64,000 nt of DNA from Hydrangea macrophylla (GCA_033977485.1 CM066994.1:9860001-9924000), one strand, 5' to 3'. Counted from the stretch's first letter, positions 1-12,181 are shown. Program-made: numbers and translations. The notes: a model not told the origin generated them from the letters alone.

Positions 1-16
1 CAAAAACACAATCGTC

Positions 17-1514
17 CTAGTAGGACAGTCCAAAATTGGCACCATACTTAGTTAACCAATCCATCCCTAGGATAATGTCGAACTCTGACATTGACAGAAC
101 TACCAAGTCTGCTGGAAGATTCTTATCTCCCAAAATCAATGGACAATCCTTACATACTTTACCCAGCTTAACAGTCACTCCCAAAGGTGACACATCATTA
201 AGAGCTGGCTCAAGTATCTGGGGTTCTAAACCCAACTAGCGTACAATCCTTATAGCAATAAAAGAACGTGCAACTCCAGTATCAAATAAAACTTTAACTG
301 GACTATGAAAGAGAACAAGTGTACCTTCCAAATGCTGCTGTTCATTGGCATTAAAACCTACTTTCCCTAGGATTATAGCATTCATCCTTGTCTGATCTGG
401 GGGTCCTTGTATCCCTTGAATTGGTGCCCCGTAGTATCCTCCCCGTGGTGCACGACAATGCCTGCTCAAATGCCCTGGCTTATTGCAGTTGCGACAGACA
501 ATATCTGGCCTGCGATTAGATCTGTGGGCAGTGCAGTTCCTTGCCATATGTCCTGGCTTTCCACAAACATCCTCTATTATTGTTTAGCGGGGTTGTTAGC
601 AGCGCTTGAGGTTGTGATCCTCGTTGTTGATATGACTGGGATTGAAGATAACTTTGCTGGGGTTTCCTGGCTTCTTCCCAGATTTTCTTGTTGCCTTGAA
701 AATTTCCCTGAGGTCTCCACCCTTGGGTATTCCTCGGTGGCTGTGTCTGGTGTTGGAAGTTCCTTGATGGCTGTGGTCGATTCATTTGTGGTCGTTGTAC
801 TGGATATGCATCCTTCTCTAGGCTTACAGCAAGTCTGATCAGTCCTTCAAAACTCTGGTTCAGGTGACCAATCATCATATGGCGAAGATGGGGATTCAGT
901 CCCTGGTGAAATCTTTTCACCTTCTTCTGTGGTGTATCAATCATATGCTGGGCGAATCGAGACAGTCGCTCAAACTGTGTGGTATATTCTCTTACCGTCC
1001 AATCTCCTTGAACTAAGCTCAGGAAATTCTTCTCTTGTTGATCCTTTTCATCTTCTAAAAAATACTTCTCCAGAAATCTTCTCTTGAATGTCTCCCAAGG
1101 CATTGTTCTCTTAATATTTATCCCAATAGTGGCTCGCTCAGCTTTCCACCAATCTGCGGCGGCGTAGGTGAGCTGGAATGTAGCAAGATGACGCTTCTCT
1201 TGCTCATTGCACTCCAATGCTTCAAAGATCAACTCCATTTTCCTTATCCATTGCTCGGCTCTCCATGGTTCTGTAAATCCATCAAACTTCTCGGGACGTA
1301 ATCCACGAAAATTTTCCAATAACTTGTCTCTTGTTTGCCTTTGCTGGAACGGTGCAACTGGGGGTTGGACCGGTCGTTGATTTGTAGCATTGTTGTAGGT
1401 ATCGCCTACATGCTCCATTCTCTGCATGAATGCTTCAAAAACTCCAGATGGGTCCATTCCTTCCGGAATAGGTGCTCCAATACGCACTTGGTGATTTCTT
1501 AAGGGTCCTACCAT
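17..1514 (-). pseudogene. Gypsy gag-protease, frameshifted and with an in-frame stop
   Basis: The frame opens at an ATG at 1514. Its first 230 or so residues have the usual gypsy capsid pattern (a RPEKFDGF..P..AEQWI segment, then AAADWW). A Q/P-rich linker follows. Two CCHC zinc knuckles come next: the first is damaged and shifted in frame near 550-590 (CGKPGHMARNC in the new frame), the second is intact (CRNCNKPGHLSRHC). The protease active site reads LFDTGVARSFI, where the family usually has DTG followed by A-S/T, so the residue after DTG is altered. A TAG at 236-238 interrupts the protease, after which the same frame resumes and keeps the conserved ILGMDWL. The product would package element RNA and process the polyprotein, but this copy cannot make it. 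Confidence 0.88.
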
Positions 1515-1892
1515 AATGATAACGAGTTTTGCCTATAAGAGACACAACTATTAGCTGAAAGTCTTCTCGCAGAAACGAAAACAAGATAGGGCGAGAAACA
1601 CAAGAATTAACAGTTCTACAAAACAACACATTAAAGCAACCATACGATCAATAACAAAAGTACTGCTCGTATAAATCAAAAGATGTACCGCATAATACAC
1701 ATTAGTCAAACTGTGTACCACGTGGGATAAAGCAAAAACAGTACTAAGGTCAGCTATTACAATACTACTACTACTGCTCATACTATACAAAGCTATGGTC
1801 CAATAGCTATCTCTCAAGCTCCCAAAAATCTGGTGGACAACATGTCCTGCTATAATCTAACAAAAAAACATAAACCCCCTGCAGATCCTGAC
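1515..1892 (-). other. Non-coding spacer between pre-gag frame and gag
   Basis: About 380 bases with no sustained reading frame on the sense strand of the element. It separates the stop of the acidic pre-gag frame from the gag ATG. Nothing else was recognised. Confidence 0.4.
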
Positions 1893-3430
1893 TCAAAGGT
1901 CACCAGCATCTGATCTTTCTGGTGGCGCCTCATCCTCCAAATCGATATCCATCTCCTCAAGTGGATCATCCTGAACTGGTGCGACAAGATCTCCGGCTAC
2001 CACTCCAATATCCCAATCCTCTATCACCTCTGCATCAGCGTCCTCCATCGCGTCTGCTATTGCCTGGTTGGCGACCTCGACTGATACTGCGACAAATCCA
2101 TCAACTATATCAAGAGCTCCTGCTATCGCAGCCTCTCCCATAGAAAAACCTGCTGGCTAGTCTACCATCTCGGCTATCCATCCTACTGCCACATCGGCCA
2201 TGGCTGCCATATGCATAATAGGTCCGGGCGGTATCTGAAGCATAATAGGTGCCTCTGGTACAACGATCTCCTCATCGGCCACGTCCTCAACTACTACGTC
2301 GGGCTCCACCCCTATGTCTGCCTCCATGGCCTTTGGCAGGGGCGGATCCAGGAGTTTAACTTAGGGGGGGCAAAAAATTATACGGGGGTTCGGGGGCAGC
2401 GCCCCTGACTCGAATTTTTTTAGCTTCAAAAGGGATAAATTAAAAATTTAAGGGACAAAAATGAATAAAGTATGGAATAATTAGAGAAAGAAATATTTTA
2501 TAAAGTTGATGGTGCAATTAAGGGAAAAAATTGAATAAAACATGTAATATGTAAGGTAAAAGAATTATTTTTTAAAAGTTGAGGGGGGGTAAAATGAACA
2601 AAATATAAAATATATAAGGTAAAATAATTATTTTGAAAAGTTGGGGGGCAATTAAGAGGCAAAAATGAATAAAGTATGAAATATTTAAGGTAAAATGATT
2701 ATTTTAAAAAGTTGAGGGGGGGGGGGGGGGGGCAATTAAGGGATAAAAATGAATAAAGTATAAAATATATAGGGTAAAAAAATAATTTTAAAAAGTTGAG
2801 GGGGGTCAACTGCCCCCCCTAAAGCCTTCCTACATCCGCCCTTGGTCTTTGGGTCTTGTGCTGGATCCTCTGGCTCAAACTCTGGCTCCTCCGGATCATC
2901 CTCTGGCTCATCATCATCCGCGTCGACCGCATGCTCATCCTCCGATGGGTCCTCGTCGTCTATCGGCTCCTCCTCTCCATCCCCATCAATATCCTCGTAG
3001 GGATGCTCGTCCTCTGGCTCTGGATCCTCCTTATCCTGAATTGGCTCAGGCTCCGAAACTGGTACGTCGGGTACCGGTGATGGTGGGGCTGCCGGTGCTG
3101 GTACAGCTACAGGCTCTGGTGGTACGGCTAAAATGGCTCTCAGCTGAATCTCATCCATCTTTGGCTTACTCTGAACTAACCGTAATATCTCCTGACAAAT
3201 GTCTCTACCAACTCTCGTAGAATGGTAAGCATCCATACGTATCTGTGTCGGGTGAATCCCCCCGGTCACATAAAGCGCCCTCCACATGTCTTCTTCCAAA
3301 TGTCGACTAGCTATCTGGCATACTCACTCACGGTAAAATCCCAGGTCAGTTGGCTCCACGGTATCCCCATGGATCACGTGTCCTCCATAAGCATCGGTAA
3401 CAAACTGATGAAACTTTGGATCCGTGTTAC
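1893..3430 (-). pseudogene. Acidic pre-gag reading frame of the gypsy element, split by a hAT insertion
   Basis: Upstream of gag a second frame can be followed on the minus strand from about 3430 to 1893. It starts with a globular-looking part (KFHQFV.DAYGG, EPTDLGFYRE, EEDMWRALYV, HPTQIRMDAYHS). It becomes extremely Pro/Glu/Asp-rich (many DEEPED-type runs) and ends after an acidic Ala-rich tail. Excising the hAT element at 2337-2844 with one duplicate brings the two halves together. At least two stop codons or frame changes (near 2160 and 3330) show decay. Extra frames before gag are known in some plant gypsy lineages; I do not recognise this protein and assign no function. Confidence 0.55.
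2337..2844. mobile_element. Non-autonomous hAT element
   Basis: Ends are CAGGGGCGGATCCAGG on the left and the complement of CAAGGGCGGATGTAGG on the right. They are flanked by 8-bp duplications GCCTTTGG (2329-2336) and GTCTTTGG (2845-2852), 7 of 8 matching. Eight-base duplications and CAGGG-type ends are hAT features. The interior is AT-rich with G-runs and has no transposase frame. Confidence 0.75.
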
Positions 3431-3559
3431 CCTGCAAACAGACTATCCATCATCAGAAAGACGAACTTATCTTAAACTCATATCTTATCTCAAGGCAATC
3501 TTAACATACTAGGACCAGATGGTGTGGAATGAATAGTGAACAAAAGTATCACAAACCTA

Positions 3560-3573
3560 GGGCTCTGATACCA
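3560..3573 (-). promoter_or_regulatory. Primer-binding site (initiator tRNA-Met type)
   Basis: The minus strand reads TGGTATCAGAGCCC, the usual complement of the plant initiator tRNA-Met 3' end. It lies 7 bases downstream of the LTR terminus, as expected for a minus-strand start site. Confidence 0.85.
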
Positions 3574-4269
3574 AAAATCATGTCACGTCCCGGAACAACA
3601 TAAATAGAGAAAAATAAATTTCCTTTATGGGTCCATAGGGAAATGACTGGTGAATGTCACTAACTTCCACACCACGCAGTTCTAGATAACAGAAAGAACA
3701 ACCCACAGTAATATAAAGGAAATCTATTATATTACCAACATAGAGTTATTACAATAGTACAGCTACAGCGGAAATATATAAGGTTTGAAAGCAATATATG
3801 CCCAAGTACCAAATATAATAAAACAACTAAACAGAAATCAGAAACTAATAACTATCTCTAAATCTTCAGCTGGCATAAACATCAGCATTGTAGTCCTCCC
3901 TGGCATAGCCATCATCAGTGGGGCCACCCTCGGTGTATTCTTCTCCTGGATAGGAACTATCGTTGTAGACTTCGTCACCTGTAAAATAAGGTACATGATA
4001 GTCTGGACGGGGAAAGTCCAGGCAATAAAGGTCGTCATCTTACTGAGAGCTGAGTGAGTATAAACTAACAAGGTACCAGTTATCTGAAGTAAACACAAGC
4101 TTATGAAAACACGAGTTAACATCTTATTATAATAATAATAATAACTTGTTCCTTTATTCAACCTCGTAAACCAACCCTTATCATCTTGTTACTCTAAGAT
4201 CGATATTAATATATTCTGACTGTATGAACAGACTTAATCGTTTAACTCTAGGGATACACCCTTATTCTG

Positions 4270-4590
4270 TACAGCGCTTTTAAGAGCATATAACACAGCT
4301 CACCGCATGTCATGGACTCCACGTCAGTCCGTCCCCAGCTTTTAAGAACAATGTATCCTATTCACCGCATTTCAGGGACACAACGTTTCGAACAAGGCAT
4401 ATCATCTATTGCCACGACTCAGTGTCACCTACCAGACATCCCAGCTCATTGCTTTTAAGAGCATATTACATAACTCACCGCTTTTAAGAGCATATCATAG
4501 ATTATCCAGTTTATCTTAGAACTACTTGGTCCAGCTCACCGCTTTTAAGAGCATATGTACAACTCACCGCTTTTAAGAGCATATCATGAC
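4270..4590 (-). repeat. Degenerate minisatellite inside the gypsy LTR
   Basis: On the plus strand the phrase CTCACCGCTTTTAAGAGCAT recurs about six times in complete or degraded form (starts near 4274, 4337, 4450, 4480, 4539, 4567). Spacing is irregular at about 28-110 bases. Confidence 0.7.
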
Positions 4591-4898
4591 CAAACGTTCG
4601 TCCACGTACCATTCCCAGAACTTACCAAACCTACTTAAGTTACGTTCTAATGTCGCCATATGACAATTCCCAATGTGGCCTGACTACTCTGATTAAAGAA
4701 ACAGATATCGAACTCACACAAGAATAAACATGTTACCCACGTTGTCCTGTTAGCCCATTATTCTTAATCATACTTTATCTTTGTTGTCATATTATCCCTG
4801 ATTGACCCAAAATTGCTTAACGGAAGTCTGAATCAAGAATTGAACAATCGAACCTCTAATATAATAAACAGGCAAAAGAATCTATGTTCTGCCAATAC

Positions 4899-5480
4899 CA
4901 ATCGATTGGGATAAAGGGACCAAGTGAGTTAGAAACTCACCAAGGGTGCGTTTGGCTTGTGTGAGCTTTGAAAACCAAAGTTCTCTTTCTCTCTCTCTTC
5001 TTCTTCTTCTCTCTGCCCAGCTCTCTCTGTCTCTTCTTCTTCTTCTTTCTTTTCTTCTCATTCTCCTTCTTCTTCTTTCTTTCTGCCAAGAGATTGTGTG
5101 TGGGTGTGGATGTAGATATATGGATATATGTGTGTATATATATGATATAGAAACTCTCTCTCTCTTTCAAGAATTGAACAAACAGCCCCAAGTCCATAAA
5201 TGATCTCATATATATAGAGGTGTGCGAGTGCCACACGTTCAAAGCTAAAGAAAAGAAGAAAACTTATCTCAGCTTATGCCAATCGATTGGTATAGATGTC
5301 AATCGATTTGTAACAGATATTTGAAGGCAATCGATTGGAAAGAATAGCAATCGTTCGGTATGTTACCACGTCATTACTTTTAGTCGGTATAATGGCAATC
5401 GATTGGGAACATGTCAATCGATTGGTAACCAAAATGTGTCAATAGATTGGGATGAAAGACAATCTATTGGTAACCAAATC
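4899..5480. repeat. Cluster of CAATCGATTGG palindromes in the gypsy LTR
   Basis: About nine copies or near copies of CAATCGATTGG occur: one at 4899 and the rest at 5279-5480. Core ATCGAT is self-complementary. Most copies lie just upstream (minus sense) of the TATATATA box near 5212. Some copies have lost the CG (ATAGAT, ATCTAT). Confidence 0.8.
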
Positions 5481-5751
5481 TCACCAAAAGAAAAAGAAAG
5501 GTTATACAAGAATAGAAAGAAATACCAGGTCTTATTAATATACCAAAATACAGGGTATTACACATCATCCCATGGATGGCCCAAAGAGGAATAAACATCT
5601 CACTCCACGCCCAGAGGGAATTGAACTCTTCCCTTCCTGTTGTGAATTTTAATAAAAATAGATTAATACAGTCATAAATTTTGTTGGATAATTAATACAA
5701 GTTTATGGGTCCTTAATTAATTATCCTCTTATGACCTTGTCGTTACAAATG

Positions 5752-7712
5752 TGTAACACTTGTACCCGAGAAAACAGGTTGATTACCATTTAAATATGCA
5801 TTAATTAATATAATTAGTGTATAAAAATGGGTTAAGGGGAGGCTTGGACTCACCCGTGGAAGTGTTCAGTAAAAGACACAATTGAAAAAGTCTCTAGTGA
5901 GGTGGGATATGTAATGAGGTGGGACCCAGTGAAGGGCCGAGTAATAAAATTTGTATTTTATATGTTAAATGCATTTATATGATTACATGAATACTTTCTT
6001 AAGATGCTTTCAAATTATACTGTTATATGTTAGCTTCTAGTACCAATTTGGGTACCTATGTAAGGGTATAAATGAAAAATGTTTCATAATTAGTAGGGCG
6101 ATAGCAACTTCACAAAATATTTGGGACCACATGTGGGATCCATACGTGACTTAGACAAACACCCACTTAGATAATTGAGTAGTTAATGGAATGTTTGGGG
6201 GGTTTCATAATAGAACTTAGAAATTTTGGGGAGCTAAAAAGAAAATGAGGCATTTTGTTAAACCAAAAGAAAAGAAAACAGTTGGAGAAGAGAGAGAGAA
6301 GAGGCACCGAGTAAGGGAGAGAGAGAGAAGAGAGCTCCGTTGGCGTTTCCTCGCCGTGCCGTTGCCGTTGTTCATCTAATTCGCGAACCGAACCCATATT
6401 CGGACTCGTGGAGGTGAGACGGTCAATTAAATGTCTTTATTTTCTATTTTAATCGTTGGATTTTGGTACTCCAATCTAATCGGTGACACACGGTTTGCCG
6501 AAAACATGTAGGAGTTACTCTGGAACAGGAATTGAGCTAAGATTTGGTGAAATTCATCTTTTCTAACTTAATTTGGGTAGAATCTATTAAGGTGAGTTTT
6601 TAAACTAAAAATTGATTGAAATTTATGTGTTTAATTCTTCAATGAGGATTAGTGTTGATAATTCATGCTTAGAGATTATGAAAATGCTAAATTGTGAATT
6701 GCATGTCAATTATATGAAAATTGTTGTGCTTATATGTTTATATGCTTATATGATTATGTGGTAATCAATGAACACTGGAGAAATGATTCATTGTTGGGAG
6801 TAGTAAGGGAGGAGAAGAGGAAGAATCTGATAAATACGAAAGTCCAAGGAATAGAAGTGACCAAGGGACCAAGGGAAGGTCTTCGGGTCTGAATGAATCA
6901 TTGAACCAGTGGTTCGGCGAGTACAAATGTGGATTATGTGTTTAATTGTAGCATTGAACATGTTAAACATTCACTCATGTTTAAATTGCTCACTAAGCGT
7001 AATGCTTAAGAAAACCGTTTTCCATTTTCTGTTGTGGTAAATAACAACCACCGCAGGTTCGGACCACTTTTCGGAGAGGAGATGATGGCAGCATGGAAGG
7101 GGGTTGGGCAGTCTCTGGTTTTTAATATTCATAGTTTTGTCAATGTATAACGAATTTGGCAAGTGAACTTGTAGACTTGAACTTTTGTAATATGTATAAC
7201 TTGTGAACTTGTAAATTATGTACATGTACCATGTCTCATGCTGTAGCTATGGGTATGTATAACAAGGCTTGTGACGTTTATAACCGAGGTTCGGAAGTGT
7301 TTTGGTATGGATTGTCTGCCTTAGAATGATGTATAAATGTTTAAATGCAAGTGGTTGCTGCAGAATGCTCTGCTACTGCAAACCAGTCGACTGGGTCGGG
7401 CGTGCAGTCGACTGGATCACTCTTTCTAAAGTTTGAGCCCTCTGTAATTTGCATTTCCAATCGACCGAATCGAAGTTCAGTCGATCAGGCCTCTAAATAC
7501 TCAGTCGACCGGACCAGAGTTGTGCTCTCTGCAATTTGCATTTCCAGTCGACCGGACACCCGACTAGTCGACAGGATTTGCCAGTTTTGAAATATAAATG
7601 TTTTTCTTATGAACCTATTTTAGTGTTTGGTATTTCTTAAAACCACGTTAATAATTGACGTTTAGAGAGGATAATCCTTTGTTACACGGTCCTAATCGAC
7701 GCATGGCAGGAT
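5752..7712 (+). repeat. Solo gypsy LTR nested in the large element's 5' LTR
   Basis: This stretch is absent from the matching place in the 27-kb LTR copy. It begins TGTAACACTTGTACCCG and ends near GACGCATGGCA. It shares landmarks (ACTCGTGGAGGT near 6405, a TCGA palindrome cluster near its end) with the solo LTR at 61647-63916. The right edge and the target duplication are not clear. Confidence 0.6.
7383..7575 (+). repeat. Cluster of CAGTCGACTGG palindromes
   Basis: Seven or so copies of CAGTCGACTGG or variants (CAGTCGACCGG, CAATCGACCG) fall within 190 bases near the 3' end of the solo LTR. The short frame read across it is an artefact of the repeat. Confidence 0.75.
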
Positions 7713-8246
7713 TTTATATAATATTATTGGGCCATTATATTCATAGAGGTTACAATATGGTAGCATAACTCTCATAACGGCTAGCTTGGGACATTATAAA
7801 TATTGTGTTCACACAATGACATCTATGTTGTATGTAGAGAATAATCCAAAAAGAGTTCCATACATTAGTAGTCTCAGTCCCTACGATACTATTATTATAT
7901 TTTATATTTTATGATTTTGGGCAACTCGATAAAAAACTCTGATCCCTCGCCTTCTGAGGACGTGCGTATCAGTTGTGAGGTTTATGTGTTGTATCTTGGA
8001 GTCGTTAGTGACCGACAGTACCCACACGTGGCAGATGAAGCACTAGGGCTTTAGGTCGGTGCCTATGCGTGCCTCTCATCAACTCACAATTACGTTTTCT
8101 TCCTCTACTATATTGGATTTTTTATTAGTTGTTTAGTGCTTTAATATGTACTATATCGCTTCATATTGGAGTATGGTTTATGTGAATTTTATTTTATTTC
8201 ATCAATCAAATGAATTATTTCGTAAAAATCAAAATATTTTTCAACA

Positions 8247-9857
8247 ATCTAAAGACGTATATTTCGTTAGATTCAATTCGAATTATTCATATAGTACTTG
8301 TAGGACTTGTGCTTCTTTGGACATTAGATACATCCTAGTGTATTAGAATAATTCTACACTCTCAAAACTATTTTATATATATATATATATATATTTAAAC
8401 TACTGTTGTTCTTCTGGACTTGCTAGATAGTAGCGTTAGTAAGTATTCTATGTGCTCTGTGAACACTTATGGGATGATGGAAAAGGGTGTCCATTGTCCA
8501 AGCAAAGTTATTAAATAATAGAACTTAAGAAAATATTTCTATTTGACCAATAGGTGGAAACAGTTGTTTTAAAGCTGAAAAAATAGTTTTTGAGAAACTG
8601 AAGAAACGGTTGATATTTCTTACTTATTAAGAACAGTTTTTTAAAAAAAAAAAAAAAAAAACAATTTTGGGGAGGTTTAGGAAAAAAAAATGTGTGTTGA
8701 AAAAAAAGTAGTTAACTTCATTCTTTATGTATTACTTATAGACTATATAAAAACTTTAATTGTTTCAGAAACTGAAATGTGACTTGATAGGCTATAATCA
8801 CATCACTGAGTTTTGACATGTGTCGTTAAGTTCTACATTGGTATACATATTTTTATAAGTACTAGTCGATAATCCGTGCTATGCACGTGATTTAAGCTCT
8901 GTGAACATAATACTAAATAATAGTACAACTCACCAGTTAACAAATAAATTTCATAAATTTAACCATGACTTTTTCCCTCTTAATAAATTGTTCAATGAAA
9001 CCCATAAAACAAATAAAATATGTAGACTATTTGGCAAGAGCACACGGTTTGTGGAAAATATGTATCCAAACTTAAGAATTAGAAATTCAAGTAGTAGTAT
9101 TGGAAGTTGGAACTATTAATTAACAATCTTCTAAGAAGAGATTTAATTATTAATGGGTGCTGTGCTGCGTGTGACAAAGGGATTGCAAAAATCATTGTCA
9201 TTGTGGTTAAATCAACGAAGAAGGTAGAAGTGCAAGCATTTTTCAAAAAACTTTTCTCAAATAGCTTTGAGTTAAACCAAGTATACCTGCAACATGTATG
9301 TAATAGTCTCAAAACCTGTAAAACAACATCCATATCAGAACTTTAGAAAATGGCAAAAGCAATACATCTATCAATGTTCAATAAATTTTGTGTGTGTGTG
9401 TGTGTATATACATATATATATATATATGAGAATGGAAATGGAACCTCTGTGGGGGTGATCAGGGAATTCAGCAGGAAGTGAAACTGCAAAAATCAAAAAG
9501 AGACAAAAAAAACTCAATTCCAAATTTATTTAACACAATGAATAAATACTAAATAGTGGCAAGGTAAGAATATCATCAATTTGTATCAACAAATTCATCC
9601 AACATGAGAAAAGGATTCAATTCCTTCAATTTGAACCTGAGAAGTTAAATCCCCAACATTAATTATGATACACACACCAAAAAAAAAAATCAATCCTAAA
9701 TCATGTGTGCGATATTGTCTGTGTATTTATGTTATAAGGAGAAGGAGAAAGATAAAAGGTTGGAGAATAAAGAGAGTGTATCTGAGAAACTAAAGAGAAG
9801 TGATTAAATGGCTTTGGAAAGTGGGTGTCGTTTGATATTCTCTATAGTCCAAACATG
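8247..9857. other. Internal region of the large element: Helitron end and simple repeats only
   Basis: No coding region was recognised. It contains (TA)n at about 8367-8392, an A-tract at 8642-8660, (GT)n/(TA)n at 9389-9427 and a Helitron-type 3' end at 8862-8890. No TGG-type primer site follows the LTR at 8247. Confidence 0.45.
8862..8890 (-). mobile_element. Helitron-like 3' terminus
   Basis: Minus strand reads hairpin CGTGCATAGCACG, a 9-base spacer, then CTAG followed by T. A GC hairpin shortly before CTRR and insertion before T are Helitron features. The element would extend rightwards; its 5' TC end was not located. Confidence 0.5.
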
Positions 9858-9862
9858 TAAAA

Positions 9863-10099
9863 TGTTAAGTAATTACACAAGTTACCCTGCTGTAGTGTCT
9901 AATACTCTGATGTACAATCATTAGTGCACTTCTATGAAAAGCAATTCTGTTTTGAGATGTTGTAGAGTTTGCTTCTCTGTTTTTTCTGTTGTAACTGTTT
10001 TCTGTCTCTCTCTCCCTATCTCTCTCTATCTGTATAAATCATTCTCTGTATCTTTACTTTCATTTTAATGAGAATTACTAAGCATTCTTAATTTCCACA
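9863..10099 (+). repeat. Copia 5' LTR (237 bp)
   Basis: TGTTAAGTAATTACAC to TTTCCACA. It differs from the 3' LTR by only two substitutions outside the TC microsatellite (A/G near 9929; A/G near 10091). Confidence 0.95.
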
Positions 10100-10112
10100 T
10101 GGTATCAGAGCC
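10100..10112 (+). promoter_or_regulatory. Copia primer-binding site
   Basis: TGGTATCAGAGCC directly abuts the 5' LTR and matches the initiator tRNA-Met complement used by most plant copia elements. Confidence 0.9.
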
Positions 10113-10156
10113 ACAAGATCCTACCTATTGAAATTTTTTTTTCTTCCCTGCCATCA

Positions 10157-11359
10157 ATGGCGATATTACCTGTTCTTAATCTCCCTTCGAGTCTTGTTTT
10201 CTTTGTTTCCAACCTTAATTCTCTAGTTAACATCAAATTAGATCAAGAAAACTATATGGTCTGGAAATTACAGATACGTAATACTTTACGAGCAAATCAA
10301 TTACTTGATTTCGTTGAAGGATTGATTCCAAAACCAGCTGCTCAGATCTCAGACGTCTCAGGTCAGATTTGTTCGAATCCAGCTTTGATTGAGTGGATGA
10401 ATATAGATTCTCAATTGGTTAGTTGCCTCAATGCCACAATATCTCCTTCGATTCTACCTCAGATCATTGGATATGAACATGCATCTGAGATCTGGGTTTA
10501 TCTCAAAAATCGATATGTATCACATTCAAGATCTCATGTTCATGAGATTAAACTAAAGTTGCTGAATGCTTTGAAAGAAGGCTCCATGGACTCATATCTT
10601 GATTTTATCAAGAACTGTGCTGATAAATTGACTGCTGTTGGATCATCTGTAAGTAATGAGGATTTAATTTTGTATACAATCAATGGTCTATCAAATGAGT
10701 ATTCTTCTTTGAAAATCTATCTGAGAACTAATTCCAAATCACTAACTTTGAGTGATTTACATGCTTTATTGAGATCTGAAGAATCTCACATGAATAGAGA
10801 AATGAAAACTCCAAGACAGGTTACCATAGCCTTTTCTGCCATGTCTTTTAACAATAGTTCTAATTCTTTCAAAACATTCAACAATCAGTCTGTCAAACCA
10901 GGGAATCAAAACCCTAATCAATTTTTCCAAAGAGGGGGAAGACACAGGGGAGGTTTTAGAGGTAGGGGTAGACACAATAACTCAGGAAGATTTAATTCTC
11001 ACAAAGTACAGTGTCAAATCTGTGGAAAGAATAATCATACTGCATCTGAGTGTTACCATCGTTTCAATCAATCCTACCAACCCATGAATCCTTCAAATCC
11101 ACCTCAAGCTCACATTGCTTTCCCTAATTGTCAGTTCTCCAGAGATGATGGACAATCTCTTCCATTGCTACCCACTCCTAATTCTTCAAATTTTCATCCA
11201 ATTTTTCCTTCCTACCCTCTACTTCTTTTTCTCCATATGTTCCTTTTCCTTCCAATACTTCTTCAACAGTACCTCTTCAAGAACAGTGGTATATTGATCC
11301 ATCTAACAATCCTAATTCTTGTCCTGATAATTCACTTGTTCAACATCAGGCATTCTTAG
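10157..11359 (+). pseudogene. Copia gag with CCHC zinc knuckle
   Basis: Starts at an ATG 57 bases after the LTR. Residues 25-210 follow the copia capsid pattern (LDQENYMVWKLQIRNTLRANQL near the start, then a LKNRYVSHSRSHVHEIKLKL segment). A Gly/Arg-rich RNA-binding stretch (GGRHRGGFRGRGR) precedes the zinc knuckle CQICGKNNHTASEC at about residues 285-298. The frame changes near 11.22 kb: the last 45 or so residues to the stop at 11359 are out of frame, and the true continuation is in frame 1. The protein would form the virus-like particle, but the gag-pol link is broken here. Confidence 0.9.
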
Positions 11360-12181
11360 CCACTAATTCTACCAAAACTTCTGATTCCACGGAGTGGTTT
11401 TTAGATACTGGTGCTACCAATCATCTAGCCAAGAATCTTAGTTCTCCCAACATTCATCAGTCCTACAGAGGTCCTAATTCAGTCTCAGTAGGTAATGGAC
11501 AATCCATACCTATCCAAAATGCTGGAGATGGTCTTCTACCAACTCCTCAAGGCCCCTTGTCTCTTTCTCAAATATTGCATGTCCCAGACATTAGTCATAA
11601 TCTGCTCTCAGTTTATCAACTTGCCAAAGATAACAACTGTAGAATTATCTTTGATTCTGATGGTTTTGTTGTTCAAGACAAACTTACCAATCAAGTTCTT
11701 ATTCAGGGACCATCCAATCAGGGTCTTTACCCTTTTCCCTCATCTTTCAAATCTACTTCTCTTTCATCCTCCTTAACTGCACTAGTCTCAATACCAACTC
11801 AGCAATGGCATCTGAGGCTTGGTCACCCATCCTCTCAAATTTTGAATTTTATGTCTTCAAAATATGCTCTACCTTGCTCCCAATCTGTCCTTTCTCCTTG
11901 TCACCCATGTCTTAAATCCAAAAGTCACAAGCTTCCCTTCCCTAAATCTAAGTCTACATCTACCTCTCCTCTTCAACTAATCCACACTGATGTCTGGGGT
12001 CCTACTCAAACCACTTCTGTTTCTGGTTTTCGATTCTATTTTATTCTCATTGATGATTTCTCTCGGTTTACCTGGGTTCATCCTCTCCACCAAAAGTCAG
12101 ACGTCTTCAGAGTCTTTGTTCAATTTAAAGCTATGGTTGAGAATCAATTCACTACTACCATCAAGGTTATCAGATCAGAAA
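11222..12181 (+). pseudogene. Copia protease and N-terminal integrase
   Basis: The frame carries the aspartic protease site WFLDTGATNHL (about 11395-11427), then the integrase zinc-binding part (WHLRLGHPS...CHPCLKSK, 11808-11925) and the first catalytic Asp in HTDVWGP (about 11985). Near 12181 a one-base loss in the region that should read S-(D/E)-x-G-G-E-F throws the reading frame, so this piece is out of frame with the rest of integrase. Confidence 0.88.

Larger units (their letters stand above)
1..5562 (-). mobile_element. Ty3/gypsy LTR retrotransposon, 5' part, truncated by the window edge
   Basis: Read on the minus strand, the order is LTR (5562-3581), tRNA-Met-type primer-binding site, pre-gag acidic frame, gag with zinc knuckles, and the start of the aspartic protease. 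This order and the gag sequence fit a Ty3/gypsy element. Reverse transcriptase, integrase and the 3' LTR would lie left of base 1. The element is inactive: a hAT insertion, a frameshift in gag and in-frame stops are visible. Confidence 0.9.
3581..5562 (-). repeat. 5' LTR of the gypsy element (1,982 bp)
   Basis: On the minus strand it begins TGTAATACCCTG (at 5562) and ends CGGGACGTGACA (at 3581), giving TG...CA ends. A TATATATA box lies near 5208-5216. It contains CTT-rich tracts (4980-5090), a family of short repeats at 4270-4590 and a cluster of palindromes at 4899-5480. The target duplication cannot be checked because the partner LTR is outside the window. Confidence 0.82.
5638..8246 (+). 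repeat. 5' LTR of the large element, interrupted by a solo gypsy LTR
   Basis: It begins TGTTGTGAATTTTAAT and ends ATTTTTCAACA. Segments 5638-5751 and about 7713-8246 together match the uninterrupted 651-bp copy at 27174-27824. About 7 differences in the first 111 bases point to an old insertion. Confidence 0.75.

Noticed and set aside
4937..5242. Lys/Glu-rich frame and Leu/Ser/Phe-rich frames on the other strand
   Set aside because: Low-complexity translation of CTT/CT tracts in the gypsy LTR.
5563..5632. Possible SINE remnant with B-box-like GAGTTCAATTCCC on the minus strand
   Set aside because: Only a B-box-like motif is visible; both sides are cut by LTR insertions and no A box or tail could be shown.
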